Positions 1 to 7,751 of a stretch of DNA of 32,462 nt are shown in pieces; the stretch's first letter is position 1, and each line of letters starts with the position of its first letter. A model generated the notes under the pieces. That model saw nothing but the letters and a program-made list of their open reading frames with translations, was not told the origin of the DNA and searched no databases. Source of the DNA: Planctomycetaceae bacterium (GTDB lineage: Bacteria; Planctomycetota; Planctomycetia; Planctomycetales; Planctomycetaceae). The stretch covers positions 1 to 32,462 of the forward strand of contig JAJDEJ010000077.1 in the NCBI GenBank assembly GCA_029259815.1, written 5' to 3'. The translations under genes were made by a program, and so were the position numbers.

Positions 1-103
1 TCAAGGGGCGCAAAATCCGTGATGCCGAAATGAACGCCATCAAACTGAAACGCAATGCGTTCCACGGTGATTGGAACTATCAAATCGCCCCACGTAAGAA
101 CTA
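1..103 (+). CDS. C-terminal end of an ISAzo13/Rhodopirellula-type DDE transposase (cut by window edge)
   Basis: The reading frame beginning at base 3 is open from the window edge and stops with TAG at 101-103. The visible 33 residues are basic and end in FHGDWNYQIAPRKN. A terminal FHGxWNYxI.PR block is what I know from the C-terminus of ISAzo13-family (PF07592, 'Rhodopirellula transposase') proteins, which are very common in planctomycetes. The catalytic domain lies outside the window, so I cannot tell whether the element is intact. The stop lies 31 bp from the stop of the convergent VOC gene, leaving little room for a terminal inverted repeat; I did not identify one. The family call rests on this short tail only. 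Confidence 0.6.
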
Positions 104-134
104 GAACTTCGATAGTTTATTTACGAACGCACCC

Positions 135-464
135 TTAGCGCCGCTCTCCAATCCGCCAACGGTTACCGTCTGGGTCTGTGAGTTGCACTTCTCTGCACCA
201 AGGTTGGTCGATCACGTCGACACCATACTCCTTTGCGATTGGATCGACTTCTTTGACGTAGAAGTAGAGCAGTGTGCCCGGCTTGGCGTCTCCTTTGTGC
301 TCGGAGAGATGCAGGTGCGAATACCCACGGACAAGGAACAGGTAAAGCGGCATTCCCGGTGCGAACCGATGCTCGCTCTCGATCCGGAACCCGAGACGCT
401 CGTACCACTTGGCAGTCTCGTATCCGTCCTTCACGTGCAAGATGGGAACGACTTTGTCTTCCAT
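135..464 (-). CDS. VOC-superfamily (glyoxalase/bleomycin-resistance-like) protein
   Basis: This 109-residue protein starts MEDKVVPILHV and shows the babbabb pattern of a VOC/glyoxalase domain. It has an early ILHVKD strand, a 'WYERLGFRIESEHRF' helix-strand, HLHLSEH in the middle, and a C-terminal 'EVQLTDPDGNRWRIGE' block, the usual DPDGN signature of glyoxalase-like and bleomycin-resistance-like proteins. His and Glu in these blocks could bind metal. The frame stays open upstream to an ATG at 608, but AAGGG sits 8 nt before the ATG at 464 and the fold begins there, so I use 464. Such proteins act as dimers in the cytosol. The ligand cannot be read from sequence: antibiotic sequestration, lyase and isomerase roles all occur in this superfamily. 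Confidence 0.8.
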   Translation of the reverse strand: MEDKVVPILHVKDGYETAKWYERLGFRIESEHRFAPGMPLYLFLVRGYSHLHLSEHKGDAKPGTLLYFYVKEVDPIAKEYGVDVIDQPWCREVQLTDPDGNRWRIGERR

Positions 465-774
465 TGATGCTGCCCTTGTTGTTTCGTGTGATGATGCCTT
501 GGCTGACACACTCAGCAGTCGCTGCAGAGCATCGAATGCGGATGGCATCAATTGTACCAATCGCACTCCCCAAATTCCCGACACGATTTGCTGTTGGAGT
601 GAAGTCATTGATTGGCCGTGAACGACGGACCACCATTCTCCCGCGATCGTGGGAGAAGTATCCTACTCTCGATCAACCAACCCCCGTAAACTGAGATCCG
701 AAGTCGGGCTCCCGTGACTCTTTGAGGGTGCAGGGCTGGCGTGAGACGATTGATGTTCAAGTAGGAGCTGCTCA
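465..774. promoter_or_regulatory. Divergent intergenic region with a near-perfect palindrome at 636-657
   Basis: These 310 bp separate the VOC gene (leftward) from the YfhO-type gene (rightward) and hold no convincing gene. The notable feature is a 22-bp dyad at 636-657: arms TTCTCCC and GGGAGAA around GCGATCGT, itself almost symmetric. It could be an operator for either gene, or a weak structured leader. I see no clear sigma-70 hexamers. Confidence 0.4.
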
Positions 775-3207
775 TTGTCTTTGCCCAAGACATTCGACGT
801 CATGTTACCTCGCATGGTTGTGGTGGCTTGCGTTTTGGGATTGTTCCTGTGGGTCTTCGGTGAACTCGTTTTTCTGCCGAAGAGTTTTGCCTATCGCGAT
901 ACGGCACACTTCTACTACCCGCTGTTTGAATTGATCCAGCGAGAATGGGCTGCCAGCCGCATCCCGCTCTGGAATCCGTATGAAGGCGCGGGCACACCCC
1001 TGGCAGCGATCCCCACCGCGAGCGTGTTCTATCCAGGGAAGCTGATCTTCTGGCTCCCTGTGTCCTTTGAAGTCGCGTTTAAGACTTATGTCTTGATGCA
1101 CATTCTTCTGGCCGCCTTTTCAGCCTATCGATTGGCCCGAGACGGGGGACGCAGCGTCGAAGCAGCCGGTCTGGCAGCGGTATCGTATGCCTTCTGCGGA
1201 AGCGTCATGTTCCAGCACTGTAACGTCGTGTTTCTGTGTGGCGCGGCTTGGCTACCCCTGGCATTGCTCACAGATGTCAGGATGATCCAAGGGTGTCGTC
1301 CTGTCTGGGGGATAGCTTTGGGGGTGATCCTGTCAATGATGACGCTCGCCGGTGATCCGCAAATGGCCTACATGGCCGGCCTCTTGATTGCCTTCCTGGC
1401 TCTGTTGTCTCGCCGAGGCGAGGCAACAGAGCGAGAGACAAAATCAAACTGGAAGCTCATCCAGCAACGACCGGTCTTGTTGTCCATCGCTGCCGCCACG
1501 GGGTTGCTTCTTTCGTCGATTCAGGTCTTGCCTTCTGTCGAGTTGAGCCGTCTCACGAGTCGAGCGGCGGCGATCGTACCGCGAAACGTCTATGGAATAA
1601 CGAGTTACCTCTGGCGGACATCACTGCCAAGTGATGCACCTCCGCAGGAGAACGCACCAAGTTGGTACAACGCCATCATCGGCAAGCCTCCCCCCACCGA
1701 CGCCTATGAGTTGGAGATTACTCATTTCAGTCTGGCTCCCTGGCGACTGGTGGAGTTTTTCTTCCCCAATATCGGCGGAAAAGTCTTGCATCAGTCGCAG
1801 CGGTTGATCCCGACGCAACGGGCTGAGCATGCACTCTGGGTGCCAACGTTGTACATGGGCCTGCTTCCAATACTGCTTGCGATTTGGAGCTGGCGAGTTC
1901 GGAAAACGGACGTACTCACTCGTTGGATCTCGTGGTTCGTGTTGATCGGAGTGGTCGGCAGCTTTGGTGCATTCGGAATGGGATGGTTATTGCGAGTCGT
2001 AGTTCAGTGGGTTGGTGGTGTCACCGCGAACGGGGAATTGGGAACGCCCAGCGATTTTCCGGTCGGTGATTCTGTCGGGGGACTGTACTGGCTGTTGAAG
2101 AATCTGCTCCCCGGATTTGCCTACTTTCGATATCCGTCGAAACTCATGGGAGTCGCAGCGATTGGACTGAGCCTGCTGGCCGCACAGGGGTGGGATCGTG
2201 TCTTCTTGAAGGACAAGAGTTTTCCCTGTCGTGCGTTCGTCGTGCTGGTTACGGTCAGCCTCGTCGCCATCGCAGGGCTGTTGGCATTTGGTTCTCACTG
2301 GGAAGCATTACTGCATACGACCATCGTCTGCGGCGCTCTCTGGATACTGCTTCGCAAGCAAGCCAGTGCAGAGCACTCCGAAAAACGAGCATGGATCCCC
2401 GCGGCCCTGCTGATTCTGACCGCGTTCGATCTGGGAGCCGCCAACGCATGGACGGTTCTGACGGCTCCCTCGGTCGAGTGGCATCAAACACCTCAAGTGG
2501 CTGCGATCATTGAGCAATCCGAACAGTCGGTCTCCCAGCAAACAGGTCAGCCTCGTCAACCGTTCCGCGTGTACCGGATGGACTTCACACCAGATGCGTA
2601 TGAGGAGCAACCCTCCGTCGATCCGCAATTATCCGGCTTGCGTTGGGAACGTGACACACTTTCTCCCAAGCATCACCTGCAGCCTGGCATGGAAATGCTC
2701 ACCCTGGAAGGAACAAGCTCCTGCACGACTACCGGTTGTTCTTCCGCTGGGGCCTGCAACAAGGACCGGACGGTCGCATTGAAGGGGTCCAGCCACGTCG
2801 TTCTTTCGATGCCTGGGGAACCAAGTATTTCATTCTCCCACGGAAGGAATTGGCTGACGCCAACTCACCTCAAAGTACGGTCGGCTTACGTCGTGCGTGG
2901 GGGGAATCTCGTGAATCACCAGAGCATCTTCCAACAGCCCCGAACGGGCCGGAACTCGACTCACTTCCTGATGAATCACTTCAAGGTCTGGAAGGTCTGG
3001 TCGTTCTGTCCAATCCAGATCACTTTTCGCGAGCATGGATCGTTCATGATGTCCGAGCCATTTATCCGATCTCCTCTCATGATGACGATCAGGTCAACGC
3101 GATCTTGCAGGCGATCAACTTCCCGCTCGCAGGCTCACATCTCGACCTTCGGAAAACGGCTGTTGTCGAAGACGAGAGTCTGGCCGCCTCGCCCGAGCAA
3201 GGATTGA
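775..3207 (+). CDS. YfhO-family multi-pass membrane protein, N-terminal and central part (frameshifted near 2705-2718)
   Basis: Translation starts at TTG 775, supported by AGGAG at 763-767. The first ~640 residues are typical of bacterial YfhO-like membrane proteins, which are linked to glycosylation of surface polymers. There is an N-terminal membrane segment, then 'YRDTAHFYYPLFELIQREWAASRIPLWNPYEGAGTPL', followed by many hydrophobic helices to about residue 560 and a soluble segment. From about residue 645 (near 2705-2718) the reading becomes Cys/Ser/Arg-rich and unlike the family. The expected continuation (LLHDYRLFFRWGLQQG) is in the frame two bases ahead. The frame-1 ORF happens to run on to 3207, so its last ~160 residues are probably not authentic. 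A single-base loss, a sequencing error or, less likely, programmed frameshifting would explain this. Confidence 0.75.
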   Translation: MSLPKTFDVMLPRMVVVACVLGLFLWVFGELVFLPKSFAYRDTAHFYYPLFELIQREWAASRIPLWNPYEGAGTPLAAIPTASVFYPGKLIFWLPVSFEVAFKTYVLMHILLAAFSAYRLARDGGRSVEAAGLAAVSYAFCGSVMFQHCNVVFLCGAAWLPLALLTDVRMIQGCRPVWGIALGVILSMMTLAGDPQMAYMAGLLIAFLALLSRRGEATERETKSNWKLIQQRPVLLSIAAATGLLLSSIQVLPSVELSRLTSRAAAIVPRNVYGITSYLWRTSLPSDAPPQENAPSWYNAIIGKPPPTDAYELEITHFSLAPWRLVEFFFPNIGGKVLHQSQRLIPTQRAEHALWVPTLYMGLLPILLAIWSWRVRKTDVLTRWISWFVLIGVVGSFGAFGMGWLLRVVVQWVGGVTANGELGTPSDFPVGDSVGGLYWLLKNLLPGFAYFRYPSKLMGVAAIGLSLLAAQGWDRVFLKDKSFPCRAFVVLVTVSLVAIAGLLAFGSHWEALLHTTIVCGALWILLRKQASAEHSEKRAWIPAALLILTAFDLGAANAWTVLTAPSVEWHQTPQVAAIIEQSEQSVSQQTGQPRQPFRVYRMDFTPDAYEEQPSVDPQLSGLRWERDTLSPKHHLQPGMEMLTLEGTSSCTTTGCSSAGACNKDRTVALKGSSHVVLSMPGEPSISFSHGRNWLTPTHLKVRSAYVVRGGNLVNHQSIFQQPRTGRNSTHFLMNHFKVWKVWSFCPIQITFREHGSFMMSEPFIRSPLMMTIRSTRSCRRSTSRSQAHISTFGKRLLSKTRVWPPRPSKD
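1399..1432. repeat. 34-bp palindrome inside the YfhO-type gene
   Basis: Bases 1399-1414 and 1417-1432 form a 16-bp inverted repeat with a single G/T mismatch and a 2-nt loop (GA). It encodes a charged stretch (SRRGEATERE) between hydrophobic segments of the membrane protein. Its size and near-perfection resemble a small palindromic mobile repeat that landed in a permissive loop. That origin is inference from one copy. Confidence 0.6.
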
Positions 3208-3575
3208 TGCACCTCTCTGAGCCTGATCCGAGTCTCGGTGACGAGAGTTGCCATGTCGTCCGCAATGACCCCAATCATGTCGAGATCGAAGCCGTCTTGC
3301 ACAGTCCGGGTCTTGTGGTCCTTGCAGATATCTATTACCCCGGTTGGAAACTGGAAGTCGAGAGTAACGGTGAGCCCGCAACTTCGATGTCTATCCTGCG
3401 GACAAACCGCATGATGCGCGGCGTCTTATTGCCTGCCGGCAAGCATCGGCTGACGTATCGTTATCAGCCAGTTACGTTCAAGATCGGTGCGGCGATGAGT
3501 GCAATCAGTTGGATCGTGCTCTTGGCTTGGGTGGTACGTTTCAGCCTGCCTCGACACCGCGAAGGACATCGCTAA
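2736..3575 (+). CDS. YfhO-family membrane protein, C-terminal part (continuation after frameshift)
   Basis: This frame is open from 2655, and the authentic protein probably enters it near 2718. The listed start is a TTG without a good ribosome site, so independent translation is doubtful. The residues complete the upstream YfhO-like protein. 'SFDAWGTKYFILP' is followed by an acidic linker, then the late family signature 'LVVLADIYYPGWKLEVESNGEP...ILRTNRMMRGVLLPAGKHRLTYRYQP', and one last hydrophobic helix (about residues 248-268) before the stop. Joined in frame, the two parts would make one protein of about 930 residues. As read, the locus is a broken gene or carries one sequence error. The gene ends about 50 bp before the convergent glycosyltransferase. 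Confidence 0.7.
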   Translation: MFFRWGLQQGPDGRIEGVQPRRSFDAWGTKYFILPRKELADANSPQSTVGLRRAWGESRESPEHLPTAPNGPELDSLPDESLQGLEGLVVLSNPDHFSRAWIVHDVRAIYPISSHDDDQVNAILQAINFPLAGSHLDLRKTAVVEDESLAASPEQGLMHLSEPDPSLGDESCHVVRNDPNHVEIEAVLHSPGLVVLADIYYPGWKLEVESNGEPATSMSILRTNRMMRGVLLPAGKHRLTYRYQPVTFKIGAAMSAISWIVLLAWVVRFSLPRHREGHR

Positions 3576-3626
3576 ATTGCTTGAGACTGTCCTGTCACAT
3601 GCCTTCAATTCCTGACCAAACAAGGC

Positions 3627-4634
3627 CTATTTCGGGGTGCCGCCCCGTGGGTTGGGTCGAACAAACCATCCTGGTTGAGTCCCATAAGACACATCATCAA
3701 AGCCCATCGCGCCGGAGATGATCCAGGGCGGCCGTCCTTTGGTTTCGTCGAAGACACGAGCGACATACTCCCCCAGCACGCCGATCATCATCATCTGCAA
3801 ACCAGAGAGCAAAAGGATCAGCGAGACAATGCTGGTCCAGCCCACGGAGTGACTGGGACGCATGCCCCACACGGTCACATCTGTCAACCACCAGATCACA
3901 ATGAGGATCACCAGGCTGACAGAGGCTCCGCACAAGCCAATGCCGCACCAGCTTGAGAGCCGCAACGGCGAAACACTGAAGGAGAGAATCCCGTCTAAGG
4001 CCAGACGGATTAATCGCGGCAACGTGTACTTCGATCTGCCGGCCTGGCGTTCCTGTCTGTCATACTCAACTCCGATGTGCCGCAGCCCCACCCAGCACCG
4101 CAGCCCACGAAGGAACTTGGCTCGTTCGGGCATCACGTTCAGGACATCAACAACCCGCCGGTCCATCAGACAGAAATCTCCAGCATCCAGCGGAATGTTG
4201 ATTGAAGCAATCCTGTGCAGAATGGAATAAAACAACTTGTAGGTCATGCGAAGCAGCACGTTCTCTTTGCGATTGGTCCGAATGGCGTACACGACTTCGT
4301 ATCCCTCACGCCACTTCGTCAGCAACCGTTCAAGCACTTCAGGCGGATCCTGCAAATCAGCATCCATCACGACGACGGCGTCACCGCGACTGTAATAGAG
4401 ACCCGCAGAGATCGCTGCCTGATGACCGAAATTGCGAGAAAAAGAGAGAACCTTCCAACGGTCATCTTGCTCATGGATCAGTTTCAACTGTGCGGCTGTG
4501 CTGTCACTGGAGCCGTCGTTGACAACCACGACTTCATACGCGTCTCCCAGTGTCGGTCCCACCACTGACAATCGCTCAAAAAGCAACGGCAAAGCTTCCT
4601 GCTCGTTATAGACCGGAACGACAATAGAAATCAT
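3627..4634 (-). CDS. Family 2 glycosyltransferase, DPM1/GtrB-like, membrane-anchored
   Basis: The 335-residue protein starts MISIVVPVYNEQEALPLLF, the GT-A nucleotide-sugar fold. It continues with VVVNDGSSDST, the DADLQDPPE block (DxD-type metal and sugar-nucleotide binding) and QAGRSKYTLPRLIRLALDGI, typical of dolichyl/polyprenyl-phosphate mannosyl- or glucosyltransferases. Two C-terminal transmembrane helices follow (about residues 225-255 and 265-290), as in the GtrB subgroup. The expected role is transfer of a sugar from UDP- or GDP-sugar to polyprenyl phosphate at the inner face of the membrane, giving a donor for a flippase and membrane glycosyltransferases. An upstream TTG at 4646 is possible, but the GGAG abuts it; the ATG at 4634 fits the domain start. 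Membrane glycosylation-type genes on either side (YfhO type and TPR type) support a cell-surface glycan role. Confidence 0.88.
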   Translation of the reverse strand: MISIVVPVYNEQEALPLLFERLSVVGPTLGDAYEVVVVNDGSSDSTAAQLKLIHEQDDRWKVLSFSRNFGHQAAISAGLYYSRGDAVVVMDADLQDPPEVLERLLTKWREGYEVVYAIRTNRKENVLLRMTYKLFYSILHRIASINIPLDAGDFCLMDRRVVDVLNVMPERAKFLRGLRCWVGLRHIGVEYDRQERQAGRSKYTLPRLIRLALDGILSFSVSPLRLSSWCGIGLCGASVSLVILIVIWWLTDVTVWGMRPSHSVGWTSIVSLILLLSGLQMMMIGVLGEYVARVFDETKGRPPWIISGAMGFDDVSYGTQPGWFVRPNPRGGTPK

Positions 4635-4746
4635 GACGCAAATCAACTCCGAAGTCGTTTCATGTCATCCTTGTTGAACGGCGAAACGCATCCACCGCGT
4701 CCTGAGGGTGGGTCACACTCCATAGCACCCTCCGGCACAGTGTCTT

Positions 4747-4786
4747 GAGACTCATCATGGCCTCCGCGTAGAGCGGAGTGCGTCTC
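4747..4786 (+). ncRNA. Candidate remnant of an IS110 bridge RNA (structured left-end segment)
   Basis: Upstream of the IS110 transposase start lies an imperfect hairpin. The inner stem is CTCCGC (4762-4767) with GCGGAG (4773-4778) around a 5-nt loop, and an outer stem is GAGAC (4747-4751) with GTCTC (4782-4786), with an asymmetric internal loop between them. IS110 elements are known to express a structured guide (bridge) RNA from this non-coding end. The assignment is by position and shape only. With the transposase truncated, the RNA would be non-functional for this copy. Confidence 0.3.
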
Positions 4787-4858
4787 ATTTGTTGTTGCGA
4801 GTATTTTGCCCCCGCAAAGGCCGGGCTCAACACTCCCACTCTACAACAGGAGACCATG

Positions 4859-5023
4859 ATGAGATTCTACAATCAACAGCACGAATTCTACTGCGGGATC
4901 GATCTGCACGCCAATTCCATGCACGTGTACGTCGTGGATCACGACGGCAAGAAGCACCTGCACCGAAACTTCAATACGAAGACATACTCCACTCTCGATA
5001 ATTGCACAGCAGACGAAGTCTGA
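4859..5023 (+). pseudogene. Truncated IS110-family transposase (N-terminal ~43 residues)
   Basis: The fragment reads MRFYNQQHEFYCGIDLHANSMHVYVVDHDGKK. GIDLHANSMxV carries the first catalytic Asp of the RuvC-like (DEDD) domain of IS110 transposases. AGGAG stands 7 nt ahead of the ATG at 4859 (a second in-frame ATG is at 4856). After RNFNTK the sequence loses similarity to the family and stops at 5021-5023, where an intact enzyme would have 300-400 residues. It is therefore a decayed or deletion-truncated copy. Confidence 0.7.
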
Positions 5024-5606
5024 CAGAACTGTCGGCGACCGGAATACGGGCCAAGCCTAGGATGACCGCGGCGATACCTGCTGGCAGGGCTCCAGACGAT
5101 AGATTCGGGACAACCAAGGGCAAGATCGTCCCTTACGATTGACAAGGTCCAAGGCCCGTAAGCAGCTCTCCATCGTTTTTTGCTGAAGTGCGCTGCGTCT
5201 CGCAGTTTTGAATCATGATCCCCATCACAGCGCTGGTAGCGGTGAGTCCACGATTGGGTCTCTGACAGCCCTGTCCATTTCGATCGTCAAAGATCACACG
5301 GCACACCCTCGTTTTGTCGCGACAATTCTGTTCGATTTCGTCTACAAGCTGCTATTCTAGATTTGCTGGACCAGCACACCGTTCAGGTAGACGATGTCCA
5401 AACCCTGCGCGGTCGCGATACCGCAATCTAACGCAACAAGTGCCGCGGCAAAGCGAATCATGGAACACCTTGAGGAGTCGGGTCTGCACGTGGCACATGT
5501 CGGCATCGTCGAGCAGCCGGTGCAGAGGAGCATTCAACTTGCCAGAAATCTCTGCACAAGATCGTCATGAGCGTGGCAGGAAGAGACCGCTTTCTCTGAT
5601 GGACCC
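5024..5606. other. Non-coding scar made of decayed gene fragments
   Basis: No intact gene is visible in these ~580 bp. Two pieces stand out: a sugar-kinase-like C-terminal relic (5454-5570), and a 19-bp exact match (5366-5384) to the reverse complement of 17570-17588. The rest shows only short frames with stops in every direction. Together with the truncated IS110 copy, it reads as a deletion/insertion scar. Confidence 0.5.
5454..5570 (+). pseudogene. Relic of a BadF/BcrA-type amino-sugar kinase C-terminus
   Basis: In this frame the translation RIMEHLEESGLHVAHVGIVEQPVQRSIQLARNLC ends at TGA 5568-5570. It aligns without gaps to the C-terminus of the MurQ-kinase fusion at 7752-9644 (RMLELIAREGLRAKHMGIVDKPVQGAVKLARGLL), sharing the GL, GIV, PVQ and LAR positions. 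Upstream the frame does not continue into recognisable kinase sequence. It is likely the leftover 3' end of a second, now deleted, kinase gene on the opposite strand to the intact one. It is short, so chance similarity is not fully excluded. Confidence 0.4.
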
Positions 5607-7478
5607 CTATTGAGTCATCGCTTGTTGAAGGACGATCTGCGCCGCAGTAAAGTCGGGGGCGATCTCGAGCGCTGACTGCAGGTGTTGAATGGCCTCCTGC
5701 CGCTGTCCTAACGTCAATGCGACCGTCCCCAGGTTGTAGTGCGCACGGACATTGAGCGGATCAACCTCCAACACTTGTCGGAAGCACTTCGCACTTTTGT
5801 CGAATTGTTTGAGTCGATAGTACAACTCGCCCAGGTTCTGGTTCACATCCGGATCAGACGGAGCGATTTCCAATGCTCGTTGGAAGTGACGAATCGCCTG
5901 GTCGTGCTGCTTGAGCTTGCCGTGCAAGATGCCGAGGTTGTTGTGTGGTTCTGCACTCTGTGACTCCGCTGCCGCAACTCGGTCATAGTATTCGACGGCT
6001 TGCTGATAATGTTCATCCGACTCGCGAGAGCGTCCTAAGATGAGCAGGGTGTCACCCAGATAGAGATGGAGGTCGGCCTGTTCGTCATAGCTCGGCTGGT
6101 CGTTCTCTTCATGTCGCAACGCATTCTCAAACAGGGCCCCGGCTTCTCCATAACGTTGTTGCTCGAAGCGGATCGCAGCCAGATTGAAACTCGCCATCCA
6201 GCACCGTGGATTCTCAGAGAGTGTCGCGACCCACAGTGTCTCGGCATCTTGATAGTCGTAGCACCTGATGAATGAGACCAAGCTGAAGAGCAGTACGATC
6301 ACGGATGCACCGAGCACCGACCACCGCTTCGGAACTCGCAGCCGGGTCGTGATGTTGACTGTCGTCGCTGCGATGAGGGCGATCAGTCCGATGCTTGCCA
6401 AATAGGCGAAGTGGTCGGCAACAAACGAAAACCGCATGGGGTAGACATCAATGAAACCCAGGGCCGGGAAGAGCGTCCCGGCGAAGAACAGGACTCCCAC
6501 CAACGGGCCGCGTCCCAGACGCTTGCGAGTGAGCCACAGCACAACTACCAGTCCCACAACCGACACACCAAAGGCGTATTGCCACCAGACAGAAGCATCG
6601 ATCTGCCACTTGGGATAGATGAAAATGAGCGGGTGAGGCCAGCCCAGCTTCGCCGCGTAGAAGCAAAGAGCGCGACCGGCGATCAGAAAGCGTTCGATCA
6701 TCGTCCATTCCCAGTCGACCCCTTGAGCACCGACATGGTGCTTCTCCATGAGGATCGTGTGCACCCCGGCTGCAACGCCGATCGCGAACATCGGGAGCAG
6801 CGGAGTGACATTGCGAAACGTCAAACGGCCCTGTTTCCACCAGAGCACCAGCAGAATGGCAGCCGGCAACGAGCACGTCACCGATTTGCTCATGAGAGCA
6901 CAGCCAAATAGCACCAGTGAAAGGACATAGTCACCCCAGCGACGAGCTGGCGATGACGCATCACCATCCTCGGAGCGACGGACGAACTTCCAGTACGACA
7001 AAAACGCCAGCAAATAACACAAACCCGAGAGGACGTTCTTTCGTTCGGACACCCAGGCGACCGACTCCACATGCAGCGGTGCCACAGCAAACAGGGCAGC
7101 GGCGAACAACGAATTGGGTACTCGCAGCACCTTCAACACTCGCAGCAGCAGCACCGCGTTGAGTGCATGCAGGACAATATTTACGAGGTGGTAGCCGACC
7201 GGGTTCAAGCCCCACAGTCGGTGCTCGATCCAGAACGTTGAGAAGACAAGCGGGTAATATTGAGGGGTCGCTCCTGGCTCAAACCAGATTCGCCACAGAC
7301 CGTCGGTCGTCTGAAGTTGAGTATTTTGTGTGACGTAGTGGTCATCATCCCAAATGAACCCCGCCGTCATCGCGGGGACGTAGGTCAGCAGAACAAGAAC
7401 GAACAAGGCACCCGCCACCCACCCATCAGAGATCGACCAATGAGAGGAACGCAACGGACGCGTCTCCGAATGTGGCAA
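5607..7478 (-). CDS. Multi-pass membrane protein with C-terminal TPRs (PMT/ArnT- or TMTC-like architecture)
   Basis: The 623-residue protein starts at TTG 7478, with GAGGAG 8 nt upstream (7487-7492). About residues 20-410 contain some ten hydrophobic helices. Conserved features are 'FIWDDDHYVTQNTQL' in the first external loop and 'PLVFSTFWIEHRLWGLNPVGYHLVNIVLHALNAVLL', then 'APLHVESVAWVSERKNVLSGLCYLLAFLSY'. This is the pattern of the membrane/TPR proteins abundant in planctomycetes, whose acidic DDD loop resembles GT-C glycosyltransferases. From about residue 425, five TPRs follow, with NLGILHGKLKQHDQAIRHFQRALEIAP as the clearest. The likely role is glycosyl transfer from a lipid-linked sugar, or scaffolding in the membrane, with TPRs binding a protein partner. 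The specific substrate is unknown. Confidence 0.8.
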   Translation of the reverse strand: MPHSETRPLRSSHWSISDGWVAGALFVLVLLTYVPAMTAGFIWDDDHYVTQNTQLQTTDGLWRIWFEPGATPQYYPLVFSTFWIEHRLWGLNPVGYHLVNIVLHALNAVLLLRVLKVLRVPNSLFAAALFAVAPLHVESVAWVSERKNVLSGLCYLLAFLSYWKFVRRSEDGDASSPARRWGDYVLSLVLFGCALMSKSVTCSLPAAILLVLWWKQGRLTFRNVTPLLPMFAIGVAAGVHTILMEKHHVGAQGVDWEWTMIERFLIAGRALCFYAAKLGWPHPLIFIYPKWQIDASVWWQYAFGVSVVGLVVVLWLTRKRLGRGPLVGVLFFAGTLFPALGFIDVYPMRFSFVADHFAYLASIGLIALIAATTVNITTRLRVPKRWSVLGASVIVLLFSLVSFIRCYDYQDAETLWVATLSENPRCWMASFNLAAIRFEQQRYGEAGALFENALRHEENDQPSYDEQADLHLYLGDTLLILGRSRESDEHYQQAVEYYDRVAAAESQSAEPHNNLGILHGKLKQHDQAIRHFQRALEIAPSDPDVNQNLGELYYRLKQFDKSAKCFRQVLEVDPLNVRAHYNLGTVALTLGQRQEAIQHLQSALEIAPDFTAAQIVLQQAMTQ

Positions 7479-7751
7479 TAGCTCGACTCCTCAACGATGC
7501 ACGGTCCGGAAGGTCTCACCAAAAGTGAAGTAGGCAACTGAATTCCTGAGACTCTCCAATTCTGACTGCAACTGCGCGAGACAGTCAAGCAGCGACAAGC
7601 CTGGGTAGTAGAAATTCGATCGCAATCCATCATTCATCTGGGCGATTGATCATTGAGTGATACACGACATGGTCAATGGACGAGATCAATGACCAAGGAT
7701 AAGCACGATGCTAACTCGTACGATTCCGCAATCTTGTTAACGGAGTCTTGC

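Larger units (their letters stand above)
4690..5023 (+). mobile_element. Relic of an IS110-family insertion sequence (left end plus transposase N-terminus)
   Basis: The segment has about 165 bp of non-coding DNA followed by a transposase start. This matches the IS110 layout, in which the left non-coding end precedes the gene. The right part of the element is missing: similarity to IS110 stops near base 4985. No terminal inverted repeats are expected for this family, so the exact left boundary cannot be read; 4690 is approximate. Confidence 0.5.

Noticed and set aside
2510-2782. 90-residue frame across the YfhO-type frameshift
   Set aside because: Neither side of it matches the family; it is only the third frame over the break.
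5314-5613. 99-residue plus-strand frame in the scar
   Set aside because: Ser/Arg-rich random-looking sequence; the kinase-like relic is in another frame over the same bases.
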